Shown piece by piece: positions 23,231 to 35,587 of a stretch of 64,000 bases of DNA. Position 1 is the first letter of the stretch; each line of letters opens with the position of its first letter. This DNA comes from Sequoia sempervirens (Eukaryota > Streptophyta > Pinopsida > Cupressales > Cupressaceae), in contig VDFB02193867.1 in NCBI GenBank assembly GCA_007258455.2, forward strand, positions 529,348,550-529,412,549. Direction: 5' to 3'. Under the pieces are notes generated by a model. The model saw only the letters and a program-made list of their open reading frames with translations, was not told the origin of the DNA and did not search any database. Made by a program: the position numbers and the translations under genes.

Positions 23231-25005
23231 TAATGATAGGAGCCTTCGACAGTCCTCATGTCGCGGGAGCATTTCCCCGGGATTTGGGATTTGATTCCTC
23301 ATCTAGTGCAAGCTATGCTAGATGTGATTGGACGATGCAGATTGACCTCTTTGCTAGATATGCCCCAACATAGGATTAATAGGGGGCTTCTTACCCCTTT
23401 GGTAGAAAGATGGCATAGTGATCATAACACCTTCCACTTGGCCACTGGTGAGATGATAGTGACACTAGAGGACGTATACCATATTTTGAGGATTCCTGTT
23501 GTTGGAGAGCTAGTTGTGTATGATTCCACAGAGCAGGGAGGCACCGATGCACTATGGAGAGTCTTTGAGGATGATCATATTTATGGCTTTGAGATTCCCT
23601 AGTGGGATATGGTTGATGCCTATGCGACATTTCCATGTGTTCTTGTTGGTTTCATTGGAGGGTTCCTATGTCTTGATCGTAGGTCGAAGGGACTCTCAGT
23701 TGGATGGGGCTGGATGTTGGAGAGGATGATTATGCAGGGGACCAAATATGTCTGGGGATCTTGCATGTTAGCCCATTTGTACCACGATCTTCACCAGGTA
23801 GTATACTTTAGAGCATCCAGTTTGTCAATTGGAGTTACACTTTAGCAAATTTGAGTGTGGGAGCACATAGCTGTCATGTGGCCAGTTGCAAACAGACAAC
23901 ATCTAGTTGGGAGGCCTCATGTTCATGGTTACACAGATCTAGTTGTCCAACATAAGCTGGGAAAACTAGAGTACTGGAGGAGGGTATTAGATGATCTGGA
24001 TTCTATTACATGGAGGCCATACCTTGACTGTGAGCAGTGGCCAAAGGATGACACCAAAATGCCATATGTGTGCACGGCTAGATATTTGATTGGGAGGACC
24101 CAATTTGTTGTAGAGAGATTTCTACTAATGCGAGTGCTTTGATAGTATGGAAAAGTATAGAGCATGCCTTAGGGAGTAGCTCATTATGCACGGAGACAGG
24201 TGGACACATCAGAGTGGAGACCCACTTTATCATATGATGCAACATATCGGGAGTATATGGGATTACAACCGGTGATATGGGAGCATCACCCAGAGATTAT
24301 AGAGGTTGTTATATCAGAGGAGTACACTCACTACTTCTTTGCACATCCCTTCCCATGGATTTATAGCCTAGACAAGCCAGTACCTACACTAGATGATGAG
24401 GCACCGAGATAGAGGAGGGGTGGAGGAGATGAGGAGGAGGAGGAGGATGAGAGTAGTGATGATGGAGATGATGGCGATGGAGATGGTGGTGGTGGTGGAG
24501 ATGGTGATGGTGGGGGGGATGGCAGTGGTAGAAGAGATGGTAGTGGTGGTGGAGATGGTAGTGGTAGGCATCTGCTAGATCTTAGAGTCCCTCAGAATAG
24601 GTGATCCCCAATGGTTGCAGTGTAGCAGCATGTGTAGATTTGGTTTCCCTCTCAACAACAACAAACATAGATAGTTGCATTACAGACCCAGGTGCAGACA
24701 TTTTAGGGTCAACTAGCATAGGTACAGGGTCAGCTAGCATAGACACGGGAATAGTTGGCACAAGCACAGGGGCAGATACAGGTGCAGACAAAGGATAGGC
24801 CCAGACACATACACAGATCACTGCTCTGATAGCAGAGAGGGATACAACAAAACAATGATGTGAGCAGGCAGAGTCCCTACCAGAGAGATTGTAGAGGGTG
24901 GTTGAGGGTACTACCACATCAGATATGCTTAGAGAGGTTACATGCATCAACAGAGAGGAAAAGTACTATGGGGAACGATATCATGAGGTAGTGCCTCCAA
25001 AGTGA
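23231..25005 (+). pseudogene. Plant mobile domain (PMD/MAIN-like) gene, antisense within the Tat element
   Basis: Fragments read as a PMD protein. LLTPLVERWHSDHNTFHLAT and GEMIVTLEDVYHILRIPVVG (23.38-23.5 kb) are the domain hallmark. They are followed by WDMVDAYATFPCVLVGFIGGF, MWEHIAVMWPVANRQHLVGR (23855), LEYWRRVLDDLDSITWRPY and HYFFAHPFPWIYSLDKPVP (about 24.34 kb). An acidic/Gly-rich tail and a coiled-coil-like end with EKYYGERYHEVVPPK and stop (about 25003) complete it. Stops and frameshifts (23600, 23842, 24140, 24410) make it a pseudogene. Such genes are found both in the host (MAIN/MAIL family, gene silencing and meristem maintenance) and captured by gypsy elements. Its location between pol and 3' LTR on the opposite strand fits capture. 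Confidence 0.85.
24411..24600 (+). repeat. GGTGGTGATGGAGATGG low-complexity tract
   Basis: Imperfect GGT/GAT/GGA triplet runs encode the acidic Asp/Glu- and Gly-rich tail of the mobile-domain protein in the + frame. The tract is open in other frames too, because of its triplet composition. Confidence 0.7.
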
Positions 25006-25009
25006 TGGG

Positions 25010-26585
25010 TTAGCTATGCTCAGTCTGCCAGTGTTTGCAACCATTCTAGGACTACCAGCAGGGGTGTCACAGGGCCACCACCTCACGGAGATGTAGGTGC
25101 AGCACCATTAGGAGGTGTAGGACCATCAGGAGGTGGAGGTACAGGGATAACAGTGTCTGGGGCTAGCAGCACATAGCCATTTATGTTGATCTTTGATATA
25201 CTTGAGTCATTTATATACTTCGATTTTGTTGAGGACATTGATTCACTGCCATTTTTTATGATGTATCTCTTTTCATATTTGGACATCATTTTATACTTGA
25301 CATTATGATTTTAATATTTATGTGATATGCAACAATGATTAGTGATCTATATGATGTTTATATTATTCTATGAAGGATGCCTATGATGGATGCATTTAAT
25401 TTCTATTTTATATGTTATGTGATGTTTTAATATGATGATGTTATGAATATGTATGGATGTAATGATAAAATGATAATGCATAGGTTACAATTCTATATGC
25501 TTCGTGGGTGATATTTTTATGATATATGATGGATTTAATTATGCAAATGAGATGCAATGCACTTTTTTTTGGCATTTTCTAATGAAAATATATGATGTAA
25601 TGCATGGAACAATGAATGATATGATAATGCTTTCTAATGTATGTATGACATGCAAATGATTATGCAACTACATGAGAATGATATATTTTTGTTAATGTCA
25701 AGTATACTAAGTCTTTTAATGATAGAGATAACATCATTTTAAAAAAATTCCAACCTTGGAAAATCTATAAATACAAATGCAAAAGTAATATGGATGCAAT
25801 CTACTCTAACCATGCAAATCTAAACATGCAAAAGTTGTCATCATTCTAGCCGATTTATGGTGCTTTTATCATCATTGATCCTTTGAATTGTTGAAAGTGA
25901 GTAGAAGCATCGATGGTATAATTAAACCATGATTTCTTGAGTACTACTTCCATGATTTTTGATATTGCAAGTTAACACAAGCATCTAGGTATAATTGAAC
26001 CGAGATGACCTGAGCATTTCTTGCATAAAATAGACAAAACTTGATCATTTTCCTATGCAAATTCAGAAAGTCATCAGTGATACTTTGTAGAGCATGTCTC
26101 GCAACAATTCACATAGTAATAATGATCAATTCATAGACAACAGACAAAGAAAATATCATACTCCATCCTGGCTCCTCTAGTTCATGACATCATTGAGTTG
26201 CTCCTAATAAATGATAACAAAAATCAAAGTACAACAATTGAACATTCATGCTAAAGTGATAAAACCATGATTCAAAAGAATATCATCCATTTAGATTTGT
26301 TTTGATTGATTGATTTTAGCTATTTGATTTAGATGATTAGATCTTCTGATGATTTATGTATGTTCAATGTTGAGTTTCACTGTGATTGTTGTGTTTGATA
26401 TATTGTCATACTGTTCTTTGTCTGTTTGTTTAAGCTCAAAGTTTATTGCCCCCTGTGAGTTTAGGATTTTTCCCCCAAGCCAAGGTGAGACACAACCATA
26501 ATGCCAAGATATGTACATGAGGTTTCTCGATGATAGGCAGAATGATGGCGAAAGTGAATGGCCAAGACATGCATCAAATAGATGG
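25010..26585. other. Noncoding internal region of the Tat-like element
   Basis: No credible gene between the antisense mobile-domain pseudogene and the 3' end of pol. It is AT-rich with many ATGATG-type words. Confidence 0.45.
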
Positions 26586-26591
26586 AAAAGC

Positions 26592-27967
26592 TCATCTATC
26601 ACAAATAGCGCCTATTGCTAGGTTTTCACTACTTGTTTTTATTGCACTTTTTTTAGATTTTATGACTTTTTTTGAATTTTTTGATTTTTCACTTCTTTTT
26701 GATTTTTTATTTTGATTTTTATTTTTTTGGATTTTCTCTTTTCTTATCTTTTTTGTATTTTGTATTTTTATTTTTTTTGTCACCAAGATGCTTGTTTTCC
26801 AAGTTTTCATTAGGGCGACCATTTTTTCTAGACATTTTCTCATGTTTTTGTATTTTTTCAGGAATTTTATCGTGTACTGGATGAATTAGGTGTAGAACTT
26901 CTTGAGATGGAAACTATTGATAGGTTCCTCGAAAAAATCCCCTTCAGGTGTAGACAACTTATAGGCTTTAGATCTATAGATTGATATGATGACAAAGGGA
27001 CCTAGCTAGTTAGGTTCAAACTTCCCTTTCTTTTCTAAATCTTGTTTATTGCAAGGGTTTTCTTTTAAGACCAAATCGCCAACTTGAAATGCTCTGGGTT
27101 TTACTCTATGACTATATATAACTCCTGGACATCCTTTGTTGATAGGCTTTTAAATGATCCACAACTTGCTGACAAAACTCATCCAACAGTTTCAACTCCT
27201 AAAGTCTAGACACTCAATAATCCTCATCTGAAATGATCCTCTTTAGTGACACACGAAGTGATGTTAGCTCAACCTCAATAGGCAAAATGGCCTTTGATCC
27301 ATATACTAAGGCATATGGTGTAGCTCTTGTTGGGGTGCAGATGCTGGTTCAATAATCCCACAAAGCCGAATTTAGTTGAATATGCCAATCACATCTAGAA
27401 TTGCTAACCATTTTCTTTAAGATTTTTAAAATAGTTTTGTTTGAGGCCTCTTCCTAGCCATTTCCTTGAGGATAGTATGGTGTGGAAAAGTGATGCTAGA
27501 TATGAAATTGATCACAGAGTTCCTGGATGTCCTGATTCTTGAAAGGTCTACCATTGTCAGTGACAATGGATTGAGGAATGTCATACTAGTCCAGATTATG
27601 TAATTTAGGATGAAAGATGATTTTTTTTTCCCACGATGATAGTTAAGGGAACAACTTCAATCCACTTCGTAAAATACTTTGTGGTTGTAATGATGAATTT
27701 TTGTGCATTGGATGAAGACAAATGAATTTTACCTACCAGATCCAGTCCCCACTAACAAAAAGGCCATGTTGATGTGAAGGGTTGTAGCTCCTGTGTTGGT
27801 GCATGTATGAGGTTGTTGTGTATTTGACACTTTTGGCATTTCTTGACAAATTGAAAAGACTCCTCCATATTTGGCCAGTAATACCCCAAACATAGGAGTT
27901 TCTTCGCTAGATTTAGTCTTCTTGAATGAGTTCCACAAATACCTTCATGAACCTCACATAAGGCCAT
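26592..27967 (-). pseudogene. Integrase of the Tat-like element
   Basis: The N-terminal zinc domain is clear: EVHEGICGTH...CQKCQIH (H-X6-H...C-X2-C, 27950-27830). The catalytic core shows DLVGKIHLSS with the first Asp, IPQSIVTDNGRPFKNQD (second Asp, about 27560) and GNG-EEASNKTILKI (the Glu, about 27440), so all three D,D,E residues are visible. The C-terminal part includes VGDLVLKENP and KGKFEPN...LGPFVI (about 27080-27000) and ends in a Lys/Asn-rich tail (26843-26592). Several stops (27751 onward) break the core. The protein would insert the element's cDNA. Confidence 0.85.
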
Positions 27968-28161
27968 ATCAGATTTGTTACATTCTAGACAATGAAGGAG
28001 AGTACCATCAAGACCTCAACGATAGAATCTGTCAACAATCAGGGTATGTCTTGCAGCTCAGTGGATGAAGTTTCATTTTTGGTTTTGGGAAAGATCGGGA
28101 GGAAGAGTATTGTCTCTTAAATAGGCATTGATCTTTCCATAAATTGAGGATTCAGTGTCAA

Positions 28162-28650
28162 CTAGGTGGCATATGACTTGGGATTCAAGGTTACGTAGGA
28201 AAGATTTAACACTTGTTCCACCATGAACTCATAACGGCTTCGCTTTTCCAGTATTCGTAGAAGAGAAACAATTGTCACCACTGCATCAGCAACTTTGTTA
28301 TCCGCTCTTGGAATCTGCTCAAATTTGATTTCAACAAAGTAATTTTTGAAATTGTCCATCATTCTCTTATACAAAATCAACTTATCATCCTTTGTTTGAT
28401 AATTATCATTTACTAGATTAATGACTAGTTGTGAATCTCCATAGACCTGCAGCTCTATGATCTTCCATTCGACTGCTACTTTGATGCCAATGATTAATAC
28501 CTCGTACTCTGCTACGTTATTTGCACAAGGAAACATGAGTCTCTAGGATTTTAGGTTGGTGTGTCCTTGAGGTGTGACAAACAAGATTCCATCACCTGAC
28601 CTGTGTTGCGTGTAAGACTCATCAAAGTATAACATCCATTGTTGCACTGT
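28162..28650 (-). pseudogene. Second (archaeal-type) RNase H of the Tat-like element
   Basis: MLYFDESYTR at about 28635 supplies the first acidic residue. After a frameshift, FPCANNVAEYEVLIIGIKVA (Glu), VYGDSQLVINLVN (Asp) and IPRADNKVADA (Asp) complete the RNase H active-site set. It lies between the ordinary RNase H and the integrase, the arrangement known from Tat retrotransposons. This single domain is the best evidence for the lineage. Confidence 0.85.
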
Positions 28651-28812
28651 CATGGTAAGGACATCTGCATCTGGAAACTCAATATGCATTGGATGATGAT
28701 CTTGTAGTGGCGCTTCGGCTAACTAACTAGCTATCACCTAACCCTTAATGGCTCTTCGTTCTACATACTGGATGTCAAACTTGCTCAATATCATTACCCA
28801 TTTGGCTAGTCT

Positions 28813-29118
28813 TCATGTTAGTGTAGCTTTGTTGAGTAAATACTTTAGTGGATCAATATTTGCTATGAGTTTAACATTGTGAGTTAAAATGCAATGTCGC
28901 AATTGTTGAGTGGAAAATACTACTGCCAAACAAGCTTTTTCGATGAAGGTGTAGTTGATTTCATAGCCATTTAATGTACTGCTGATATAATAGATATCCC
29001 ATTCTTTACCTACAGAATCTTCTTGTGCTAACAGAGGGCCCAAAGATATCTTTGTCGTTGCTATGTAGAGTAATAATGGTTTTCCTTCTGTAGGTGGTGC
29101 TAGTATGGGTGGAGACAT
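28813..29118 (-). pseudogene. RNase H (first) of the Tat-like element
   Basis: GKPLLLYIATTKISLGPLLA and YYISSTLNGYEINYTFIEKA with LAVVFSTQQLRHCILTH are the retroviral-type RNase H tethered to reverse transcriptase in gypsy elements. YIA replaces the usual YLA, and the catalytic first Asp typical of active copies is not obvious. It is in frame with the reverse transcriptase upstream but separated by stops. Confidence 0.8.
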
Positions 29119-29274
29119 CAGTTAATGTTTCAGTTGATTGAAAGTAGCCTCACATTTTTTGTTCCATCTGAAGGAAACATTCTTGTGTAGTAAGTGATTA
29201 AATGGATGACTCTCGTTTGCCAGTTGAGAGATGAATCTTTGGATAGACTGAAGCCTTCCCTATAGAGATCATAG

Positions 29275-30446
29275 CTAGCTGATATTCTTAGGTGACAACA
29301 TCTCCATGATGTCCTTGACTTTGTCTGAATCCACTTCAATACCCTTTTCTGAGACTATGTACCCTAGGAGCTTCGTTGATGTCACACCAAACACACATTT
29401 CTTTGGGTTTAATCTGACATTGAACTTCTCTAATTTGGTGAATATTTTGTCTAGGATTGCAAGATGTCCCTCTTGTGCAAAATATTTTCCTAACAAGTCA
29501 TCCACATAATCCTCCATAAAGGTATGCATCATATCATGGAAGATAGTTGTCATCGCTCATTGATAAGTGGCTCTGGCATTCTTAAACCCAAAAGGCATGG
29601 TGTTCCAAAAAAATGTGCCCCATGGACATGTGAAAGTTGTTTTCTCTTGATCTTCTAGCACTATTTTGATTTGATTGTAACTTGAAAAGCAATCCATTAG
29701 TGATAACATGGTGTGTCCTGCTATCAAGTCTACAATGATGTCAATGTTGGGAAAAGGAAAATCATCCTTTGGACATGCCCTGTTGAGATCTCTGAAATCA
29801 ATACATATCCTAATGTTGGCATCTAGTTTAGAAAGTGGTACCATGTTAGAAATCCAATCAGCGTAATCAATCAATCTAATAAATCCGATTCTGCTTTTAC
29901 CAACAAGGCGATATGTGGATGCATTTTCCTTAGTTTTTGCTTCACGGGTTTCACTCCAAGTGGTAGAGATAAGTACCAGTGCATTATAAGATCTGGATCT
30001 ATGCTTGGCATATCAAAGTAAGACCAAGTGACGTTTATTTGTTTGTCTTCAAAGAACTTGGTGAACTCAAACTTTTCCTGTTCTGGCATGGATACTACTA
30101 GATGTAGAGTCTTTACTTTTTGTACTGTGCCGATGTTGATAGACTGTGTTGGTTCAACCAAGACTAATGATATTTCATGATAGTGTTCGGGAAGAGTTTC
30201 AAATCCACCATCCTTCAGTGCCTCAAAAAGGTTTTCACTATCGGATATGCTCTTTATTTTAATTTTTTCTTGATCCAACACTGCCATTAAATGGTTTTCA
30301 CCATTAGATATATTTTTCATATTTTCCATTTTGTAGCTAAGAGATCTGAAATTCCCCTGACTCAAAGCTTTGTTATAATATTCATGGTTGGAATGTGTTT
30401 CAGGGTTGTCAAAACAAAGGAAGTTAACAATGGCGTCATCATCCAC
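29275..30446 (-). pseudogene. Reverse transcriptase of the Tat-like element
   Basis: The connecting stretch VTWSYFDMPSIDPDLIMHWY and KPVKQKLRKMHP leads into the palm: ADWISNMVPLSK, IRICIDFRDLNRACPKDDFP, MLSLMDCFSSYNQIKI, PWGTFFWNTMPFGFKNARATYQ and MEDYVDDLLG (catalytic YVDD, about 29506). It then reads LNPKKCVFGVTSTKLLGYIV. A frameshift near 29872 and stops near 29557 and 29275 break it. It copies element RNA into cDNA. Residues needed for polymerisation are still readable. Confidence 0.9.
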
Positions 30447-31215
30447 AAAGATAGACCTACATTAAAAGGCTCAGTTTTCTCCCAGTCAATAAGTTTAGGG
30501 TGTATTAGAGGTAAAGGATCATTGGATTGGTTAAGGTCAACGGCAGTGAGGGCTCTAATGGCAACGTAGTCATGGTGTTCGATAGTGATGTCAAGGTCTA
30601 TGATATTACTCTCCTCCAAATTGTTTATCTCGCTCGATGTCCATCCATCCTCACTCAAGTCATCGATATTCTGTGATCCAAATTCAAGGGCTCTAGTCTC
30701 TAAGCTTTGTCCCTCCTCACGTGTTGGTGCATATATTTATATCACATCAATTTTTTTGTCATGAAAAGATTCTTCAAACAACGAATCCCATTCATACTCA
30801 TTGGAGCCTATCTCATAACTATCTTATAGTTGTAGGATTCATTCACAAATTTTCTCTTTTGTGTCTTCCTTGGTCTCTTCTTTATATCCCAGTCCAGTCT
30901 TTTCCTTTGCATTAAGTGTGATAGGTTGGATAGGTTTTACAATGCCTTCTTTTCTTTTGCCGATAGGTCCTTGTCCTTCATACCCCATTTTTTCTAAGAT
31001 TATTTTTCCTTTTCCATATTGATTTGTTTGTATGCTGGTAGTTGTTGATGTAGATGCTTCCTCGTCTTTGTAGAGCCAATTGAAATGGCCTTATCTTTGG
31101 ATTCATCAACTAAAGTGCCTACTTTGACAAATTTTCCATCAAAGAGAGTGGTAGGTTGTGATGATTGTTGTTTTAATGTCGATGGTTGTCCATATATTCT
31201 CAAAGAAGGAAACAA

Positions 31216-31716
31216 CTATGAAAGACACAAAGATTGCTTAATTGAATACTCACCCATGCCTTTTTCACAAACTATATCTTTTACAATTGGCCCCACTTGA
31301 ATAGGTAACACTATTAATCCTTGTAAAGATCTCTCCTCATCATCATAGGCTTTTATTGTGATCTTTCTTCTAGCATCAATTGCATTCTCTAAATATCCTA
31401 GTGCACAGATAAGTTTTAAAGTGCAAATATTTAAACCAGCTTGACCATCTATTAAAACATGTTTGACTTGGTGTTTGTGAATCAAAACCTCAATGTGGAG
31501 GGGTGCATTATGTGGATGGGTAAGTGATACGTCATCACTTTTTGAAAATGAAAGGAAATGAGGTGCATTCAAGTGTCCCACCATAGCTTGAAATTGGAAA
31601 ACTTCCAGATTATTGGGTATTGTGGTGGCTATGAGAGCTTGTTCCAAAATCTCCTTGTGAGCTAGTGAGATTTTCAAAATTTCCCATATAGATATTTGAG
31701 CTGGGATTTTCTGCAA
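31216..31716 (-). pseudogene. Protease region of the Tat-like element
   Basis: QISIWEILKISLAHKEILEQ is followed by an aspartic-protease-like fold: HIEVLIHKHQVKHVLIDGQAGLNICTL, KAYDDEERSLQGLIVLPIQVGP. The active-site loop reads Asp-Gly-Gln-Ala-Gly-Leu-Asn. Related plant elements have Asp-Gly-Gly/Ser there, so a substitution is likely. The short (S/D)I(S/V)(I/V)WE segment also precedes the protease of the other gypsy-like remnant at 12.7 kb. Confidence 0.75.
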
Positions 31717-32299
31717 TTGATCAACTATGTTGTATTGAGTTGACAGGGCAGCATGTGCTTTAGATGTAGCTCCTTTTAATATTACTTTGGTTTGCCCCCT
31801 TGTGGTTGCATTGACTAGTTGGTAATCTTGTTTTTCTTAGATTTTAATGACATTTTAAATCTTATTATTAGTTGCAGCAATGTTTGTGATAAGATTTATT
31901 GGTATGATATTGGTGATTTGATTTGATTTGGTGTTGATGTTGGTGCCATTGAATTGATTTTAAGTTGTAACAATGTCCTTGTTCTGATTATCAGCTCCAA
32001 CAAGGTCTTGTTTGTCATTGATTTTAGTGTCATTAGTTTGATTATCAGTAACAACAATGTCATTACTTTGATTACCAACAACAACAATGTCTTGTTCATC
32101 ATTGATTTCAATTCCATTAATCTTATCTTCAACTGCTCAAATATGAAGGATAGTTGTGTCATAAACATAGTTCACATTTTTAGCTTTGTTGTTTATAGAA
32201 GAAGATTCTCCCTTTTCGTAAATTGGTAAAGGATTTTTGAATGCTCCATAGTCATTGTTCATTTGAGGTCCTTCCACAAATATTGTCTTGTTATCAATC

Positions 32300-32365
32300 A
32301 AATTTTGTACCAAATGTTTCATTTGCCAACAATCCTTTGTTTTATGGCCTTTGTTTCGATAAAAG
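32300..32365 (-). other. Zinc-knuckle-like segment of the Tat gag
   Basis: The minus strand reads CDFYRNKGHKTKDCWQMKHL. The spacing C...GH-X4-C resembles a gag knuckle lacking one Cys, as is common in these elements. It joins the gag to the protease region. Confidence 0.6.
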
Positions 32366-32485
32366 TCACAATTTAATGTGCATCATTCCACCAAAATGGT
32401 TTAACTTAGGGTTCCCAATTATGTGGCTCTTGTAATGTTATAAGTTTATTTTCAAGACATGCTCTTTCAATGCTGATTTGAGTGA

Positions 32486-33654
32486 CTATCCCAAAGGTGT
32501 GAATTTTCTACTGTTTGATGGCGTTTTGTGTGGTGGTGGTTTAGATTCAGCGTTGTTTTGATTGGCATTTTGATTGGTGTTTTGGTTATTGTTTTGATTG
32601 GTCTTGGTGGCAATTGTCAAATTAAATACTAGTTTTGTATTTTGTGTTTCAGCTGCAACATCATTGTTACCAACATTTCTATTTGTTTTCCAAAACTTTG
32701 GTTTACCATTATTGTTGTAGTGATTAGAGGAGCTTGCATCATTTGATCCTTCATTGTAGATTTTTAAGACTCCTCTCTTAACCAAGGCTTCTTCGATTTT
32801 CAGTCTATTTTCAATCATTTTCTCAAAGGTGGGTGGGCTTTGTAATTCAAGTCTATAGCTCATCTCATCATTTAGATTGTCAATGAATAGATCCATCTTT
32901 TCCTTTTCAGGTATGGGATGAGCATACCTAGCAAACAATCTTCTCCATCTTAGTAAAAATATGAGGAATGATTCACCCTTTTTTGTTTTGTATTGCAAAG
33001 ATCCTTCATTGTTATCTCATGTTGGATGTTATAAGAGTATTGAGAGATGAACTTATTTACCAACTCTTTAAAGGATCTAATACTTGGAGTTAATTTAGAG
33101 AACCATTCCATACATTTTCCACCCAAAATTCGTGGAAACAATCTCATCAAATATGTGTCTTCATGTGCAAACTCTAAGCTCATGGTTCAAAATTCCCTTA
33201 CATGATCAAGAGGGTCAGTTTTACCATTATACTTATCATACTTTGGGAATTCACAATGTTTAGGAAATGGAATCATGTTCTCACTTTGATCAAAAGGATA
33301 TGGGTAGAGATCTTGTAACAAGTATCTTAAATTTGTAGTTCCTCTTTGCATATCTTGGAGTTGTTGCAGATTTTTCATTTGATTAGTTAATGCAGCCATT
33401 GGATTTATGTTTAGTAGATTAGTTTCAGTTCTTTTGGGTGCTTCTTTCAGACAATTAATATCAAAGTCCCTTGGAAATTTCACACCTAGATCAACTAGCA
33501 TTAAAAGGCATTTTTCCCCATCTTTTTCTAGAATTTTCTCCATGAGTTTATGGAACTTGGGATCTTGTTGAATAGTTTGCATGTCTTCCTTAGTTATTTC
33601 ATCACTTCCAGGTTGTTGGAACTTGTTGAATGGATTTTCTTCACCCTCAAACAT
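32486..33654 (-). pseudogene. Gag of the Tat-like element
   Basis: The frame begins MFEGEENPFNKF at 33654. It continues through FPKHCEFPKYDKYNGKTDPL and, after a stop at 33187, LMRLFPRILGGKCMEWFSKL and SFKELVNKFISQYS, the retrotransposon gag core. After a frameshift near 32990, GESFLIFLLRWRRLFARYAH follows, then an Asn/Thr-rich linker. It forms the virus-like particle in active elements. One stop and one frameshift break it. Confidence 0.85.
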
Positions 33655-34098
33655 GGTGTTTTGAGTCTCTGCTTCTTTTTCTTTGAGTTTCTACTTTTGT
33701 AATCTTGTTAAAATGGGAATACAAGTGTTATAGTTTTTAGTAAACTTTGATCTTTGTTGGAAGGAGTGCTAAGGATAATAACTAAGTCAAATAGAATGGA
33801 AAATTCTATTGATAATACTAAGTTAAATATGATTATAAAGCATTGTTTCATGATGGAGGATGACAGATCCCGATAATGAGACTTAGCTTAACAATCAGAG
33901 ATATGTTTGATAATTTAGGCACTTTAAGGTGTTAGATCTTGGTTTAATTTGAAGGATTTCACTTGCAAAGTCCAGTTTCTTCAAGTTTAAAACATTGTTG
34001 TGACTAAGGAATTTGCTTCTATTCTGACTGAGATCTCAAATTCTAGTTTTAATTATCTGACAGATGGTACATTTTACTCTCTGGTTTGAATTTAATTG

Positions 34099-34518
34099 GA
34101 TGCACTAAAACAGAGTATGGATGCACTAAAAGATGGCACAGATGCACTAAAAGATAGCCTGGATGCACTAGACTATCCCCTAGATGCACTAGAAAATGGA
34201 CTCAATGCACTAAAAGATGGTGCAGATGCACTAAAGAATGCACTGAATGTGCTAAGAGATGGATTATATGCATTGTTGAATGACTCAGATGCGCTAGAAA
34301 ATAGGTCAAATGCACTTAGAAAAAGAGCTAGTGATGCGCTAGACTACCCCTAAAGGTGATTCAAGTTGGTACTCTGTAGGTACATGCGCTAAACATAATT
34401 GCAAATGCGTTGGAAGATGGAATAGATGCAATATAAAATTCCCTATATGTGTTGGTAAATGACTTAGATGTGCCTGGAAATGTTGTGGATGTGCCAAAAC
34501 AAGGAATATATGAGCCAA
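34099..34518. repeat. 21-bp repeat cluster in the Tat 5' leader (a)
   Basis: Eleven units of (G/A)ATGCACTAAAAGATGG-type sequence have an exact 21-bp spacing, with further decayed units to about 34518 after a short break at 34345-34383. The 21-bp spacing makes a fortuitous heptad-like open frame on the + strand. The motif is the reverse complement of the TAGYRCAT units at 22.5 kb. Confidence 0.9.
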
Positions 34519-34529
34519 ATTGGAAATTG

Positions 34530-35560
34530 TTCATTGTTTTGGTATTTTGTCTAGTTATTTTGCTTTTAATCAATGAAATGGATGTTTCCAGGGAATAATC
34601 TTCTGATCTATGATTTTTTGTTTGGTTGTCTTGCTTGTAAATTATGTGAATTAAGTTCTTTAAATGGATGATTTCTTTGAAAAATGACCTCAAGCACAAC
34701 AAGAAGTTGTAAAATAGTTGTTTCAAATCTATGAATTAAACATTGAGTGTATGTTCAAGAATCTGGTATGATTCATTTGATTTGCATAGGTATAGCACAA
34801 AAGCAAACAGATCAAGTAGTCCTAATGTCAAGGGCCACTTGTAATATCATAGCCCACATCTTAAAACTATGTAAACTCACATAGTTGTGTCACCCCTAGA
34901 GGGTGCCCATGTTTTTTCCTTTCCCAAGTCTTAACCAAAGTCGAATCCTCCACTTATGGCCAGTAATCCCTTATATTTATATGGTGAGTATCTTGGGGGA
35001 AGATTCTTCCCTCCCCTTGCACCGTGATATTACAAATGTTCAGAAACTAACTCAATTGGCTTCTACACTTAAAGTTCATAGTATGGGTTTCCGTTCGGTG
35101 TGGCAAATGATAAAATCCCTTAGGAAACCTTCCAACCTTTAAAAAAAGGCTTTGAGGATGGTTATCTTGCACACTACCATTGAACCATGAGTTTCCTCAG
35201 ATTCACTTTTGATTATAGTGGGTTAGAAAACTTGGCTTTAGTTGTTCCCACTTAGGTCGTTCTCGTAGGGTGAGTACTTTTTCCCACTATGACAGACCTT
35301 CTAAAGGTTTTAATGCATAAAATAAATGAGTGAGTCTAGCATTCTGATCACCTAGTGAAGGGGAGAGCATAGGCCTATCACTTTTCAAGCACAATAGACA
35401 AGGGGTTCATTAACTTTTTAATTAAGCTAGGTGCTTAATTTAATAAAAAAAAAAGCAATAATAGCTCTAGCCCCTGCAAACACCATTAGTAGTTTCACAC
35501 AATTATCTTTGATAGTGTTATTAAGCACCTGCAATACATAAAGTATTGATCAGATCTCAA
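34530..35560. other. Untranslated leader of the Tat-like element
   Basis: There is no coding potential between the two 21-bp repeat clusters. On the minus strand this lies between the 5' LTR and gag. Confidence 0.5.
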
Positions 35561-35587
35561 AATTTTGAATTTTTGCAAAATAATCCA

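Noticed and set aside
26630..26800. A T-rich + strand frame of Phe/Leu-rich membrane protein
   Set aside because: It is the complement of the Lys/Asn-rich integrase tail.
34096..34353. 86-codon + strand frame with heptad MDALKDG repeats
   Set aside because: The heptad follows mechanically from the 21-bp DNA repeat. It starts at a non-ATG codon, lies antisense in a retrotransposon leader, and ends as soon as the repeat breaks.
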